A stretch of DNA of 64,000 bases from Rhodococcus qingshengii. GTDB lineage: Bacteria; Actinomycetota; Actinomycetes; Mycobacteriales; Mycobacteriaceae. The notes below the pieces were generated by a model. The model made no database searches. It was not told the origin of the DNA and worked only from the letters and a program-made list of their open reading frames with translations. Position 1 is the stretch's first letter; each line of letters opens with the position of its first letter. The stretch lies in assembly GCF_021025955.1 (NCBI RefSeq), contig NZ_JAJNCL010000001.1, positions 682,001-746,000 of the forward strand, read 5' to 3'. Position numbers and translations under genes: made by a program. Shown piece by piece: positions 38,109 through 47,449 of the stretch.

Positions 38109-39122
38109 ATGAAGCTTGCGGTCATTCCGGGTGACGGAATCGGCGTCGAGGTCACAGCCGAAGCGCTCAAGGTGCTCGGCAAGTTGGTTCCGGATCTGGA
38201 AACCACCGAATACGATCTCGGTGCCCGTCGCTACAACGCCACCGGCGAGCTGCTTCCGGCCGACGAGCTGGACCAGATTCGTCAGCACGACGCAATCCTG
38301 TTGGGCGCCATCGGGGATCCGCGGATCGTCGCACCCGGCATCCTCGAGCGTGGTCTGCTGCTGAACATGCGTTTCCAGCTCGATCATCACGTGAATCTTC
38401 GCCCCGCACAGCTGTATCCGGGTGCGTTGTCGCCGTTGGCGGCTCAGCCGGAGATCGATTTCGTCGTCGTTCGTGAAGGAACCGAGGGTCCGTACACCGG
38501 AAACGGTGGAGCGATCCGCGTCGGTACCGATCACGAGATCGCGACCGAGGTGTCGATCAACACCTGGTTCGGTGCCGAGCGCGTGGTGCGTTACGCATTT
38601 GCCTTGGCCCAGACCCGGTCCAAGCACCTCACCTTGATTCACAAGACCAATGTGCTCTCCAACGCGGGCGCAATCTGGACGCGTGCAATCGAGACCGTCG
38701 GCGCCGAGTTCCCGGACGTCGAAACCGCGTATTGCCACATCGACGCGGCCACGATCTACATGGTCACCGACCCGTCGCGCTTCGACGTGATCGTCACGGA
38801 CAACCTCTTCGGTGACATCATCACCGATCTCGCCGGCGCGGTGACCGGTGGAATCGGTTTGGCCGCAAGCGGAAACATCGACGCGTCGGGTACCAACCCG
38901 TCGATGTTCGAGCCGGTGCACGGTAGTGCTCCCGATATTGCAGGCAAGGGGATCGCCGACCCCACTGCCGCGATCCTGTCCGCTGCACTGCTCCTTCGTC
39001 ACCTCGGTCGCGAAGACGACGCCGCTCGGGTCGAGGCAGTAGTTGCCGCGGACCTGGCAACGCGAGGCGAAGGGCCCATCTCCACCACGGAGATCGGTGA
39101 CCGGATCACCGCAGCACTGTAG
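38109..39122 (+). CDS. leuB: 3-isopropylmalate dehydrogenase
   Basis: This 337-residue decarboxylating dehydrogenase performs the third leucine-specific step. The start is [20 protein letters not shown]. Motifs include the substrate Arg block [34 protein letters not shown], and the Mg/NAD region [20 protein letters not shown] with [19 protein letters not shown] 38109 has GAGGA just upstream. It works with LeuCD at 45-47 kb. Equivalent to Rv2995c, with the same serA neighbour. Confidence 0.95.
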   Translation: MKLAVIPGDGIGVEVTAEALKVLGKLVPDLETTEYDLGARRYNATGELLPADELDQIRQHDAILLGAIGDPRIVAPGILERGLLLNMRFQLDHHVNLRPAQLYPGALSPLAAQPEIDFVVVREGTEGPYTGNGGAIRVGTDHEIATEVSINTWFGAERVVRYAFALAQTRSKHLTLIHKTNVLSNAGAIWTRAIETVGAEFPDVETAYCHIDAATIYMVTDPSRFDVIVTDNLFGDIITDLAGAVTGGIGLAASGNIDASGTNPSMFEPVHGSAPDIAGKGIADPTAAILSAALLLRHLGREDDAARVEAVVAADLATRGEGPISTTEIGDRITAAL

Positions 39123-39193
39123 GGATTCTTCTCACGAGACTGACGCGCGTAAGCCTTTCGGCTTGCGCGCGTCAGGCGTATCCGGCACCCGGA

Positions 39194-39199
39194 TAGACT
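39194..39199 (+). promoter_or_regulatory. -10 hexamer of the FAH-family gene (leaderless)
   Basis: TAGACT followed by 7 nt and ATG 39207. Confidence 0.5.
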
Positions 39200-39206
39200 T
39201 GCGTTC

Positions 39207-39980
39207 ATGCGTCTTGGTCGAATTGCCAGTCCCGATGGTGTTGCGTTCGTCAGTATCGAAGGTGAAGAGGATGCCCTCGTCGCCAAGGAGATCGCGGAGC
39301 ACCCGTTCGGGAATCCCACATTTACCGGCCGAAGTTGGCCACTCGCCGATGTTCGCCTTCTCGCCCCGATTCTGGCCAGCAAGGTGATCTGCATCGGTAA
39401 GAACTACGCCGACCACATTGCCGAGATGGGCGGCGAAGCTCCCGCGGATCCCGTGATCTTCCTCAAGCCCAATACGTCCATCGTCGGTCCGGGTGCCCCG
39501 ATCGTCTTGCCTCCCACCTCCAACGAGGTGCACTTCGAGGGTGAACTCGCGATAGTCATCGGTCAGCCGTGCAAGGACGTTCCCGCGGCGAAGGCGTTGA
39601 GCGTGGTCCTCGGCTACACAATCGCTAACGACGTGTCGGCGCGTGATCATCAGCGTCACGACGGGCAGTGGACGCGTGCGAAGGGGCACGACACCTTCTG
39701 CCCACTCGGACCCTGGATCGAAACCAGCCTGGATGCGTCCGACGTCGACATCAAGACCGAGGTGAACGGTCAGGTCAAGCAGGACAGCAGCACGGCTTTC
39801 CTCCTCCACGACATTCCTAAGATCATCGAGTGGATCTCGGCGGTGATGACACTCCTGCCCGGCGACGTCATCCTCACCGGCACACCGGCCGGAGTCGGCC
39901 CGATCGTCGACGGCGATTCCGTGTCGGTCACGGTCTCGGGGATCGGCACGCTCACGAACCCGGTGACCGCCAAGAGTTGA
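39207..39980 (+). CDS. Fumarylacetoacetate hydrolase (FAH) family protein, Rv2993c-like
   Basis: This 257-residue protein has the FAH fold with metal ligands in HFEGELAIVIG and the YTIANDVSARD block. The core starts VICIGKNYADHIAEMGGEAP and ends ILTGTPAGVGPIVDGD. Family members include 5-oxopent-3-ene-1,2,5-tricarboxylate decarboxylase/isomerases, acylpyruvases and oxaloacetate tautomerases. The role here is not settled. Its conserved place between leuB and gltX in actinobacteria suggests a housekeeping metabolite-repair function (inference). Confidence 0.8.
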   Translation: MRLGRIASPDGVAFVSIEGEEDALVAKEIAEHPFGNPTFTGRSWPLADVRLLAPILASKVICIGKNYADHIAEMGGEAPADPVIFLKPNTSIVGPGAPIVLPPTSNEVHFEGELAIVIGQPCKDVPAAKALSVVLGYTIANDVSARDHQRHDGQWTRAKGHDTFCPLGPWIETSLDASDVDIKTEVNGQVKQDSSTAFLLHDIPKIIEWISAVMTLLPGDVILTGTPAGVGPIVDGDSVSVTVSGIGTLTNPVTAKS

Positions 39981-40013
39981 TCTGACCCAGTTCGTTCAGT
40001 CACACGACGACGG

Positions 40014-40045
40014 AGGCCCCATCCTTACCGGGTGGGGCTTCTTTC
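40014..40045 (+). terminator. Intrinsic terminator after the FAH-family gene
   Basis: GCCCCATCC (40016-40024) pairs with GGGTGGGGC (40030-40038) around a 5-nt loop, one T.G wobble, followed by TTCTTTC. Confidence 0.75.
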
Positions 40046-40368
40046 GTGCTGTGAGCTCGCGAGTTGTTCATCGAGGAAAGTTGCAAGATGGTAACTATCA
40101 GTCAGCGGTGGTCCGGATTGTCGCCCGACTTCAGTCGAGCGCGCTCTGGGACTGACCTGCAGGTTTCATGAGTCAAGCGAAGCGTCGTCGGATCTGTCCT
40201 GGCATTATGATCGAAATTCCCGGATTGGAGGCCTTTGCCGTAAGGGTTTGCTGCCGCAACCGATATCAGACCAAATTCCCCGAAATGTAACGCTGAGCAG
40301 TAGGGTGGCCGATAACTGGATAGAAGCCATGGGGCAATCGAGTGGATTGCGCAGAAACGCGGTGACAG
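40046..40368 (+). promoter_or_regulatory. Non-coding region upstream of alkB
   Basis: There is no credible gene in these 323 nt. TATGAT at 40206-40211 is the best -10 candidate, which would give a leader of about 150 nt. TAACTG near 40313 is another. I see no clear palindrome; control of alkB cannot be read from it. Confidence 0.35.
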
Positions 40369-41529
40369 ATGACGATTTTCGCGGAAGCCTCCCGGACGGC
40401 GGCTGGGGACGCGCGAAACGGGCAGCGGCCGGTGTGGCGAGACAAGAAGCGCCGCCTGTGGCCGTTGGGTTTGCTGGTGCCTCTCAGTCCCTTTGCTGCC
40501 TGGTTCCTGGTCGACAAGTTCACCCTGGGGCTCTTCTGGGCCATCGGGGCGTGGCTGATCGTCATCGTCATTCCTCTCATTGATCTCCTGGCAGGCGAGG
40601 ACGGGAACAGTCCTCCGGACGAAGCGATTCCACATCTGCAGGAGGATCGTTTCTACCGCTGGTGCACGTACTTGTTCCTGCCACTTCAATACCTCGGTCT
40701 CGTGTTCGTCGCGTGGTGCTGGGTGAACGCGCCGATGGCTGCGGGGGAGAAGTTCGCTCTCGCGATGACCGCCGGTGTTGTTGCCGGTGTGGGGATCAAT
40801 GCGGCACATGAACTGGGGCACAAGAGTGAGAAGCTCGAGAAGTGGCTCGCGAAACTAGCGCTGGCGCAGTCCTTCTACGGCCATTTCTACGTCGAACACA
40901 ACCATGGTCACCACGTCCGCGTCGCGACGCCGGAGGATCCGGCCAGTTCGCGCTACAGGGAGAATTTCTGGTTCTTCCTGCCTCGGAGTGTCGTCGGCGG
41001 TCTGCGCTCGGGATGGCGGATCGAAAGCGCTCGACTGAAGCGTCAAGGACGGCGAACCTGGAGCTGTCGGAACAACATCTTGAACGCGTGGGCGATGAGC
41101 GTTGTTCTGTTCGGCGGCCTGATTGCGCTGTTCGGGTGTGAAATCGCTCCGTGGCTGGCCGTTCAGGCGATTGCGGGATTCACGTTCCTCGAGACCGCCA
41201 ACTATCTCGAGCATTACGGATTGCTTCGCGCAAAGAGGCCTGACGGCTCGTACGTTCGCTGCTCACCAGAGGACAGCTGGAACAGTGACCACGTGGTCAG
41301 CAACCTCTTCCTCTATCAGCTTCAACGCCACAGCGACCATCACGCGAATCCGCGTCTGCGGTATCAAAGCCTGCGCAGCGCGGCCGAAGCGCCGCAACTT
41401 CCTGCGGGTTACGCGGTCATGATCGTGTGCGCGTGGGTGCCACCGCTGTGGCGAAAGGTCATGGACAAGCGACTACTCGCCTACTACGACGGTGACATGA
41501 CGAGAATCAACGTCCTACCGGGTAGGTGA
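40369..41529 (+). CDS. alkB: Alkane 1-monooxygenase (AlkB), stand-alone copy
   Basis: This 386-residue integral-membrane di-iron hydroxylase oxidises the terminal methyl of alkanes. All four signature blocks are present: HELGHK (147-152), EHNHGHH (176-182), NYLEHYGL (278-285) and LQRHSDHHA (318-326). Hydrophobic helices lie between about 30-75, 100-145 and 235-275. No rubredoxin, rubredoxin reductase or alkU-type TetR gene is adjacent, unlike the alkB1/alkB2 clusters of R. erythropolis, so this resembles the solitary alkB3/alkB4 type. Electrons must come from elsewhere. It is inserted between two core genes. The ATG lacks a good ribosome site. Confidence 0.92.
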   Translation: MTIFAEASRTAAGDARNGQRPVWRDKKRRLWPLGLLVPLSPFAAWFLVDKFTLGLFWAIGAWLIVIVIPLIDLLAGEDGNSPPDEAIPHLQEDRFYRWCTYLFLPLQYLGLVFVAWCWVNAPMAAGEKFALAMTAGVVAGVGINAAHELGHKSEKLEKWLAKLALAQSFYGHFYVEHNHGHHVRVATPEDPASSRYRENFWFFLPRSVVGGLRSGWRIESARLKRQGRRTWSCRNNILNAWAMSVVLFGGLIALFGCEIAPWLAVQAIAGFTFLETANYLEHYGLLRAKRPDGSYVRCSPEDSWNSDHVVSNLFLYQLQRHSDHHANPRLRYQSLRSAAEAPQLPAGYAVMIVCAWVPPLWRKVMDKRLLAYYDGDMTRINVLPGR

Positions 41530-41602
41530 TCGGGGGGATGGAGGAAGCGCTACCGGACTAACCTGTAGTACGACCATCCACCATCGCCGAGCCAAGTGAG
41601 CC

Positions 41603-43078
41603 ATGACCAACAGCGAAGTACGCGTCCGTTTCTGCCCGTCACCCACCGGAACCCCGCACGTAGGTTTGGTGCGCACCGCCTTGTTCAACTGGGCATTCGC
41701 ACGACACCACGGCGGCACGTTCGTGTTCCGTATCGAAGACACCGATGCGCAGCGCGACAGTGAAGAGTCCTACCAGGCCATCCTCGACGCCCTCCGCTGG
41801 TTGGGGCTCAACTGGGACGAGGGCCCGGAGGTCGGCGGGCCGCACGCGCCGTATCGCCAGTCCGAGCGTCGTGACCTGCATCTCGACGTCGTAGCCAAGC
41901 TGCTTGCCGCGGGTGAGGCCTACGAGTCGTACTCGACCAACGAAGAAGTGGAAGCGCGGCACAAGGCTGCCGGCCGCGATCCGAAGCTCGGATACGACAA
42001 TTTCGATCGCGACCTCAGCGAAGAGCAGCGCGCCGCCTACATTGCCGAGGGTCGCAAGCCCGTCGTCCGACTCCGGATGCCCGATCACGACCTGGCATGG
42101 AACGACCTGGTCCGCGGCGAGACCACGTTCAAAGCAGGCACCGTTCCGGACTTCGCGTTGACTCGCGGCAACGGTATTCCGCTGTACACGCTGGTCAACC
42201 CGGTCGACGACGCGTTGATGAAGATCACCCACGTACTACGCGGTGAGGACCTGCTGTCCTCGACTCCGCGTCAGCTCGCGTTGTACGAGGCATTGATCCG
42301 CATCGGTGTTGCCGATTTCACACCGTCGTTCGGGCACCTGCCGTTCGTGATGGGTCAGGGCAACAAGAAGCTTTCCAAGCGCGATCCCGAGTCCAACCTC
42401 TTCATTCACCGTGATCGGGGCTTCATTCCCGAGGGACTGCTGAATTATCTGGCTCTGCTCGGGTGGAGCATCGCCGACGATCACGACGTCTTCTCGCTCG
42501 ACGAGATGGTGGCGGCCTTCGACGTCTCCAAGGTCAACTCCAACCCCGCGCGCTTCGACCAGAAGAAGGCCGACGCGATCAACGCCGAGCACATTCGCTT
42601 GCTCGAGCCGGCCGACTTTGCGGCCCGATTGAAGTCGTTCCTGGTGGAGCACGGCCACATCGGCGCCGACGTCGACGAGGCGACGTTCACTGTTGCTGCG
42701 GACCTCGTGCAGACGCGCATCGTCGTTCTGTCCGACGCGTGGGATCTGCTGAAGTTCCTGTTCGTCGACGAGGCGTCGTTTGCCCTCGATCCGGCTGCAG
42801 CGGCCAAGAACCTGAAGGAAGATGCGGGACCGGTTCTGGACGCATCGCTTGCTGCGCTCGACGGTGTCTCGGAGTGGACGGCGGCAAGCATCGAGGAAGC
42901 TCTCAAAAAAGCCCTCATCGAGGATCTGGAGCTCAAGCCGCGTAAGGCCTTCGCCCCGGTGCGAGTGGCGATCACGGGCTCTCACATCAGCCCTCCGCTC
43001 TACGAGTCGATGGAATTGCTCGGTCGGGACGTCTCTCTCGCCCGGTTGCGAGCAGGTAGGGCAGCCGTAACCGCTTAG
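41603..43078 (+). CDS. gltX: Glutamate--tRNA ligase
   Basis: This 491-residue class I synthetase has the HIGH-type motif in [18 protein letters not shown] and the KMSKS-type motif as KKLSKRD near residue 257. An all-helical anticodon-binding C-terminus ends in [20 protein letters not shown]. Because GatCAB genes are nearby and no glutaminyl-tRNA synthetase is seen, it is probably non-discriminating and charges tRNA(Gln) with Glu for amidation. TAACCT at 41559-41564 is a possible -10. tRNA-Gln and tRNA-Glu genes follow within 400 nt, an apt grouping. Confidence 0.95.
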   Translation: MTNSEVRVRFCPSPTGTPHVGLVRTALFNWAFARHHGGTFVFRIEDTDAQRDSEESYQAILDALRWLGLNWDEGPEVGGPHAPYRQSERRDLHLDVVAKLLAAGEAYESYSTNEEVEARHKAAGRDPKLGYDNFDRDLSEEQRAAYIAEGRKPVVRLRMPDHDLAWNDLVRGETTFKAGTVPDFALTRGNGIPLYTLVNPVDDALMKITHVLRGEDLLSSTPRQLALYEALIRIGVADFTPSFGHLPFVMGQGNKKLSKRDPESNLFIHRDRGFIPEGLLNYLALLGWSIADDHDVFSLDEMVAAFDVSKVNSNPARFDQKKADAINAEHIRLLEPADFAARLKSFLVEHGHIGADVDEATFTVAADLVQTRIVVLSDAWDLLKFLFVDEASFALDPAAAAKNLKEDAGPVLDASLAALDGVSEWTAASIEEALKKALIEDLELKPRKAFAPVRVAITGSHISPPLYESMELLGRDVSLARLRAGRAAVTA

Positions 43079-43157
43079 ATTGGGCGGTCTTCCGGCCGAA
43101 AATGAAGCAAAAACCTCCCGTGACCATACGATTTGGTATTTGGGGCAGGGGTACTGG

Positions 43158-43163
43158 TAATCT
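43158..43163 (+). promoter_or_regulatory. -10 hexamer for the tRNA-Gln/tRNA-Glu transcript
   Basis: TAATCT, with TTGGTA 19 nt upstream as a loose -35, lies 71 nt before tRNA-Gln. Confidence 0.4.
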
Positions 43164-43234
43164 TCTTTTCGGCCGGAGACGAGCCGCCGAGCACAACAGC
43201 GAAGCGGATCGGGCAAGGCTGGTGAGCAAGACCT

Positions 43235-43306
43235 TGGGGTATGGTGTAATTGGCAACACAGCGGTTTCTGGTACCGCCATTCTAGGTTCGAGTCCTGGTA
43301 CCCCAG
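43235..43306 (+). tRNA. tRNA-Gln (CTG)
   Basis: This 72-nt cloverleaf has acceptor TGGGGTA pairing with TACCCCA in all seven positions, a D-arm around GTGTAATTGGCAACAC, anticodon stem GCGGT/ACCGC with loop TTCTGGT (anticodon CTG), and T-arm with GTTCGAGTC. Discriminator base G. The 3' CCA is not encoded, so it is added enzymatically. Charged by GltX and then GatCAB. Confidence 0.93.
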
Positions 43307-43402
43307 CGGAAATCCGGTCGATTTTGTGGCCGGACTCAGACAAGCTAAGCTTGCTGAGCATCCAAGAGCAAGACTGAAATACCACGGTTAAAAGCGTGTT
43401 CT

Positions 43403-43475
43403 GGCCCCGTCGTCTAGCGGCCTAGGACGCCGCCCTCTCAAGGCGGTAGCGCGGGTTCGAATCCCGTCGGGGCTA
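43403..43475 (+). tRNA. tRNA-Glu (CTC)
   Basis: This 73-nt cloverleaf has acceptor GGCCCCG pairing with CGGGGCT (one G-U), D-arm GTCTAGCGGCCTAGGAC, anticodon stem CCGCC/GGCGG with loop CTCTCAA (anticodon CTC), and T-loop TTCGAAT. CCA is not encoded. It lies 96 nt after tRNA-Gln and probably shares its transcript. Confidence 0.94.
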
Positions 43476-43481
43476 CAAAGG

Positions 43482-43516
43482 AAAGACCCTCCGATCATCG
43501 ATCGGAGGGTCTTTTT
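43482..43516 (+). terminator. Intrinsic terminator after tRNA-Glu
   Basis: GACCCTCCGAT (43485-43495) pairs with ATCGGAGGGTC (43501-43511) around CATCG, with an A-run before and TTTTT after. Confidence 0.88.
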
Positions 43517-43553
43517 GTATGTCCAGGAAACTTTCATCGGGTCACGAAAAGCA

Positions 43554-43585
43554 ATCACCCCCAATCGAATTCGACTGGGGGTGAT
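43554..43585. terminator. Hairpin downstream of the DUF5302 gene
   Basis: Two 15-nt arms (43554-43568 and 43571-43585) match with one mismatch around AT. It lies 29 nt beyond the minus-strand DUF5302 stop; little T-run. Confidence 0.5.
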
Positions 43586-43614
43586 CGTTATCTCACTCTG
43601 TTGTCCGCTAAAGG

Positions 43615-43812
43615 CTATCCGCTCTTGCGGCGGAACTCTCGCTTGTGATCGGCAGGGCCATGCGTGTTGTGGACCTTGGACTGTCCGTCGCGATGGTCGG
43701 TCGATTTTGCGTTCTGATGATTCTTCCGTTCGAGGGCCTCACGGAACTTTCGTTTGGTCTCCTCCGATTGGGATTCGGGTTCGGACGGGGTGTTGCTGTC
43801 GAGATCGCTCAT
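43615..43812 (-). CDS. Small basic/hydrophilic protein, DUF5302 type
   Basis: This 65-residue highly charged protein begins MSDLDSNTPSEPESQSEETK. Its central KRKFREALERK leads to a His/Lys-rich C-terminus, without hydrophobic segments. This is the pattern of the actinobacterial DUF5302 family (small, probably disordered, function unknown). AAGGAG 9 nt before ATG 43812 supports real translation. It lies downstream of the PPOX gene on the same strand with a 74-nt gap. Confidence 0.68.
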   Translation of the reverse strand: MSDLDSNTPSEPESQSEETKRKFREALERKNHQNAKSTDHRDGQSKVHNTHGPADHKREFRRKSG

Positions 43813-43886
43813 ATGCTCACTCCTTGTTGTTGGGCCTGTTGGTGAAACTACGCCGGCCCGAATTCGAATGCTCGTGATTTTGTTGC

Positions 43887-44399
43887 TCACGAATCTCGGG
43901 GCTGCGGCGGCGGTGCGGTAGAGCCGGATAGAGGCATCGCAGGCATCCCGAGCTTGCGGTGGTCCCACGAACGAGTTCGATCGGGAACGAACCGTACCGC
44001 GACGCGTTTGTGGAGCATCGCGTCGACGGCCGGGCGGACATCGTCGGTGTACGGGCCGGTGTATCGCTCCCAGACGCTGATTCCCACGGCGAAGAGGGCA
44101 TCCGGATCCTCGACGATCACTCCGGTGCCTTCCATCGAGACCCCTCGGAGCGTGTCGTACGTCAGGCCGTCTTCGATCAGCACCGACATACGGGCGTCCC
44201 GGCGAAGATTGACGGCCTTCTGCGACTTGGCTTTGGTCTCGAACCAGATTTCGCCGTCGACTATCGCGAACCACATCGCGATCAGGTGAGGCATTCCGTC
44301 TGCGCTCAACGTCGCCATCGTTGCCGTGCGGCTCTTTTCGACGAAGCTCGAAATTTCGGCCTCGGTCATCGTGATCTGACTACGCTGCTTTCCTGCCAT
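43887..44399 (-). CDS. PPOX-class (F420-type split-barrel) flavin/deazaflavin-binding protein, Rv2991-like
   Basis: This 170-residue split-barrel protein has TATMATLSADGMPHLIAMWF, GEIWFETKAKSQKAVNLRRD and a C-terminal VPDRTRSWDHRKLGM. The family includes pyridoxamine-phosphate-oxidase-like and F420H2-dependent reductases or F420-binding proteins. Rv2991 is the equivalent in the same place between gltS and the IclR gene. F420 use is plausible since fbiD is in this window, but the substrate is unknown. A Pro-rich tail is the only oddity. Confidence 0.75.
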   Translation of the reverse strand: MAGKQRSQITMTEAEISSFVEKSRTATMATLSADGMPHLIAMWFAIVDGEIWFETKAKSQKAVNLRRDARMSVLIEDGLTYDTLRGVSMEGTGVIVEDPDALFAVGISVWERYTGPYTDDVRPAVDAMLHKRVAVRFVPDRTRSWDHRKLGMPAMPLSGSTAPPPQPRDS

Positions 44400-44454
44400 G
44401 GTCGCGTCGTACTCCTACGTGCTCGAGGATCTGAAGACCTTACTGTGTCACGAA

Positions 44455-45156
44455 TTACAGACGTTTGTGGAGCGCTTCGGCAGCTGCGAGAAGGTCGGCG
44501 GCCCAGCGCGCTCCCGGTCGCCGACCCATCCGGTCGATGGGGCCGGAGACCGAAATCGCGGCAATGACAGTACCTGCGGAGTCGCGGACGGGAGCCGCGA
44601 CGCTGGCGACACCCGGCTCACGTTCGGCTGCGCTCTGTGCCCAGCCGCGCCGCCGCACCTCGAGGAGCACTCGTTCGCCGAACGACGCATCGGCGAGAAC
44701 GGTCCGTTGGGTTTGTGGATCTGCCCATGCGAGAAGGACCTTGGCGCCGGATCCGGCATTCATCGGCAGCCGGGCCCCGACGAGAACCGTGTCGCGCAAA
44801 CCTGTCGGAGGTTCCATCGATGCGACGCAGATGCGTTGTGTGCCTTCTCGGCGGTACAGCTGGACGCTTTCGCCGGTGATTTCGCGAAGGCGGGGGAGGA
44901 TGAGTCCGGCCGCCGCAATGAGTGGATCATTAGCGGTGGCAGCGAGTTCGGCGAGTCCGGGCCCCGGGCACCACTGACCGTCCGAGTCGCGGGTGAGGAG
45001 TCGGTGGACTTCGAGGCCGACGGCGAGTCTATGGGCGGTTGCGCGCGGCAAACCGGTTCGTGCACAGAGTTCGGTGAGGCTGCATGGTTCCTCAGCTACT
45101 GCATGAAGCACGCCCATTGCTTTGTCCAGGACGCCGATGCCGCTATGCTGTCTCAT
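44455..45156 (-). CDS. IclR-family transcriptional regulator divergent from leuCD
   Basis: This 233-residue regulator has an N-terminal winged helix (SGIGVLDKAMGVLHAVAE, LTELCARTGLPRATAHRLAV) and a C-terminal IclR effector domain (about 80-233) with RLPMNAGSGAKVLLAWADP. It is the counterpart of Rv2989. In several actinobacteria the IclR-type protein beside leuCD (LtbR, NdgR or AreB) controls leucine and related amino-acid genes. A similar role here is likely. The start is ATG 45156, not the upstream frame, since the family begins MRQHSGIG. Four 20-bp repeats lie between it and leuC. Confidence 0.85.
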   Translation of the reverse strand: MRQHSGIGVLDKAMGVLHAVAEEPCSLTELCARTGLPRATAHRLAVGLEVHRLLTRDSDGQWCPGPGLAELAATANDPLIAAAGLILPRLREITGESVQLYRREGTQRICVASMEPPTGLRDTVLVGARLPMNAGSGAKVLLAWADPQTQRTVLADASFGERVLLEVRRRGWAQSAAEREPGVASVAAPVRDSAGTVIAAISVSGPIDRMGRRPGARWAADLLAAAEALHKRL

Positions 45157-45180
45157 AGGTCGATACCAGTTTCTCGCATA

Positions 45181-45260
45181 GTGGGATGCTACCGCATTTC
45201 CCGGAGGGATAGCGCATTTCATGGTGGGATAGCGCATTTCCTGAACGGCTAGTGCATTTC
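45181..45260 (+). repeat. Four phased 20-bp direct repeats between iclR and leuC, candidate operator array
   Basis: Units 45181-45200, 45201-45220, 45221-45240 and 45241-45260 all end GCATTTC at exactly 20-bp intervals. The middle two end GGATAGCGCATTTC identically, the fourth has GCTAGTGCATTTC and the first GCTACCGCATTTC. Two helical turns per unit would place regulator molecules on one face of the DNA. The array ends 83 nt before leuC and starts 24 nt before the iclR ATG. Confidence 0.7.
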
Positions 45261-45343
45261 CTGAGGAAGCTGGGGACCTACTTCACGCGCGGCGGGCCAG
45301 CCCGTAGTCCGCCGACGCGAGGCTACGTACAGAGGTGGAAGAC

Positions 45344-46756
45344 ATGGCACAGAAAGCACGCACTCTCGCCGAGAAGGTGTGGGACGACCACGTTGTCGTG
45401 AAAGGGGAGGGGCAGGATCCCGACCTCATCTACATCGATCTCCACCTCGTTCACGAAGTGACGAGCCCGCAGGCATTCGACGGACTTCGCTTGGCCGGAC
45501 GCCCGTTGCGCCGTCCCGACCTGACGATCGCCACCGAGGATCACAACGTCCCGACGATCGACATCGACAAGCCGATTGCCGATCCCGTGTCCAAGACTCA
45601 GGTCGACACCTTGCGCCGAAATTGTGAGGAGTTCGGAGTTCGCTTGCACCGCATGGGCGATCTCGATCAGGGCATCGTGCATGTGGTCGGACCGCAGCTC
45701 GGCCTGACTCAGCCCGGAACCACCGTGGTGTGCGGCGACAGTCATACGTCGACGCACGGCGCATTCGGTGCGCTCGCAATGGGAATCGGCACCAGTGAGG
45801 TCGAGCACGTGATGGCGACGCAGACATTGTCGTTGCGCCCCTTCAAGACCATGGCGATCACGGTCGACGGCGAGCTGCCTCCCGGCGTCACGAGCAAGGA
45901 CTTGATTCTCGCCGTCATCGCTAAGATCGGCACCGGCGGCGGCCAGGGCTACGTACTGGAGTACCGCGGCGAGGCCATTCGCAAACTGTCGATGGAAGCT
46001 CGTATGACCATCTGCAACATGTCGATCGAGGCCGGAGCACGCGCCGGGATGATCGCACCGGACGAGACCACTTACGAATTCATCAAGGGTCGTCCGCACG
46101 CACCGTCCGGCGCAGAGTGGGACGAAGCCGTCGCCGCATGGGAGCTGCTCAAGACCGACGAGGGTGCGGAATTCGACAACGAGGTCCACATCGACGCAAG
46201 CGCATTGACGCCTTTCGTCACTTGGGGAACCAATCCGGGACAGGGTGCGCCACTCGGTGGTCGTGTGCCCGATCCCGAACTGATCGTCGACGAGAGCGAG
46301 CGTCAGGCAGCTGAGAAGGCGCTCACCTACATGGGTCTCGACGCCGGGATGCCGCTTCGGGATGTTGCTGTCGACACCGTGTTCGTCGGTTCGTGCACCA
46401 ACGGACGGATCGAAGATCTGCGCGCAGTGGCCGAGGTGCTCGAAGGTCGCCATGTGGCAGAGGGTGTTCGGATGCTCATCGTTCCCGGCTCGATGCGGGT
46501 GCGTGCTCAAGCCGAAAGTGAAGGTCTCGGTGAAATCTTCACAGCGGCAGGGGCGGAATGGCGCCAGGCCGGTTGTTCGATGTGCTTGGGAATGAACCCT
46601 GACCAGCTTGCTCCCGGCGAGCGCTCGGCATCGACGTCCAACCGGAATTTCGAAGGCCGACAGGGTAAAGGCGGTCGGACCCATCTGGTTTCCCCGCTCG
46701 TCGCGGCGGCCACGGCGGTCCGCGGAACGCTCTCGGCACCGGCCGATCTGGTCTGA
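45344..46756 (+). CDS. leuC: 3-isopropylmalate dehydratase large subunit
   Basis: This 470-residue aconitase-family subunit has [20 protein letters not shown] and the 4Fe-4S cysteines: one in the [14 protein letters not shown] block and two in [20 protein letters not shown]. It isomerises 2- to 3-isopropylmalate together with LeuD. ATG 45344 follows AGAGGTGG; an in-frame GTG at 45335 overlaps that site. It is the first gene of leuCD-hupB order, divergent from the IclR gene, with the 20-bp repeat array in its promoter. Equivalent to Rv2988c. Confidence 0.95.
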   Translation: MAQKARTLAEKVWDDHVVVKGEGQDPDLIYIDLHLVHEVTSPQAFDGLRLAGRPLRRPDLTIATEDHNVPTIDIDKPIADPVSKTQVDTLRRNCEEFGVRLHRMGDLDQGIVHVVGPQLGLTQPGTTVVCGDSHTSTHGAFGALAMGIGTSEVEHVMATQTLSLRPFKTMAITVDGELPPGVTSKDLILAVIAKIGTGGGQGYVLEYRGEAIRKLSMEARMTICNMSIEAGARAGMIAPDETTYEFIKGRPHAPSGAEWDEAVAAWELLKTDEGAEFDNEVHIDASALTPFVTWGTNPGQGAPLGGRVPDPELIVDESERQAAEKALTYMGLDAGMPLRDVAVDTVFVGSCTNGRIEDLRAVAEVLEGRHVAEGVRMLIVPGSMRVRAQAESEGLGEIFTAAGAEWRQAGCSMCLGMNPDQLAPGERSASTSNRNFEGRQGKGGRTHLVSPLVAAATAVRGTLSAPADLV

Positions 46757-46784
46757 CCCACTTACCTTCTCGAGGAGAATTTCG

Positions 46785-47393
46785 ATGGAATCCTTTACCA
46801 CGCACAAGGGTATCGGCGTCCCGCTGCGACGCTCGAATGTCGATACCGATCAGATCATCCCTGCCGTGTACCTGAAACGGGTGACGCGCACGGGATTCGA
46901 GGACGGGCTGTTTGCAGGCTGGCGTGCCGACCCCAACTTCATTCTCAATCTGGCTCCGTACGACAAGGGAAGCGTTCTCGTTGCCGGTCCCGATTTCGGC
47001 ACAGGCTCTTCGCGTGAGCATGCCGTGTGGGCTCTCTCCGACTTCGGATTTCGGGTTGTGATCGCTTCGCGGTTCGCCGACATCTTCCGCGGGAACGCCG
47101 GAAAAGCCGGTCTCGTAGCGGCACAGGTCGAGCAGAGCGACGTCGAATTGCTGTGGAAGTTGCTCGAAGAGCAGCCCGGACTCGAATTGACAGTAGATCT
47201 CGAGAATCGGACTGTGAGTGCCGGAACTACGGTGGTGCCGTTCAATATTGACGACTACACACGGTGGCGTCTGCTGGAGGGTCTGGACGACATCGGACTG
47301 ACATTGCGGCAGGTAGAAGCGATTTCCGAGTTCGAAAAGTCAAGGCCTTCATGGAAACCGACTACCCTTCCGGCTCGAATTTCGCAGGGCTGA
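46785..47393 (+). CDS. leuD: 3-isopropylmalate dehydratase small subunit
   Basis: This 202-residue swivel-domain subunit carries [20 protein letters not shown] near the start and the conserved [20 protein letters not shown] block. ATG 46785 has CGAGGAGAA upstream and is 28 nt from the leuC stop, so one operon. The longer in-frame reading inside leuC is rejected. Length is normal. Confidence 0.95.
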   Translation: MESFTTHKGIGVPLRRSNVDTDQIIPAVYLKRVTRTGFEDGLFAGWRADPNFILNLAPYDKGSVLVAGPDFGTGSSREHAVWALSDFGFRVVIASRFADIFRGNAGKAGLVAAQVEQSDVELLWKLLEEQPGLELTVDLENRTVSAGTTVVPFNIDDYTRWRLLEGLDDIGLTLRQVEAISEFEKSRPSWKPTTLPARISQG

Positions 47394-47449
47394 ACCGAAA
47401 TCCGCAACTCCGCGCGGGAAGAGAAATAGGTCACCATTTCGCAGTCACG

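Noticed and set aside
36426-39002. An 858-codon open frame on the minus strand opposite serA and leuB
   Set aside because: It is a GC-rich shadow of two certain genes on the plus strand; its composition mirrors their third-codon positions and it shows no family motif.
45323-46807. A 494-codon minus-strand frame opposite leuC
   Set aside because: Shadow of LeuC, which has the Fe-S cysteines and aconitase motifs on the plus strand.
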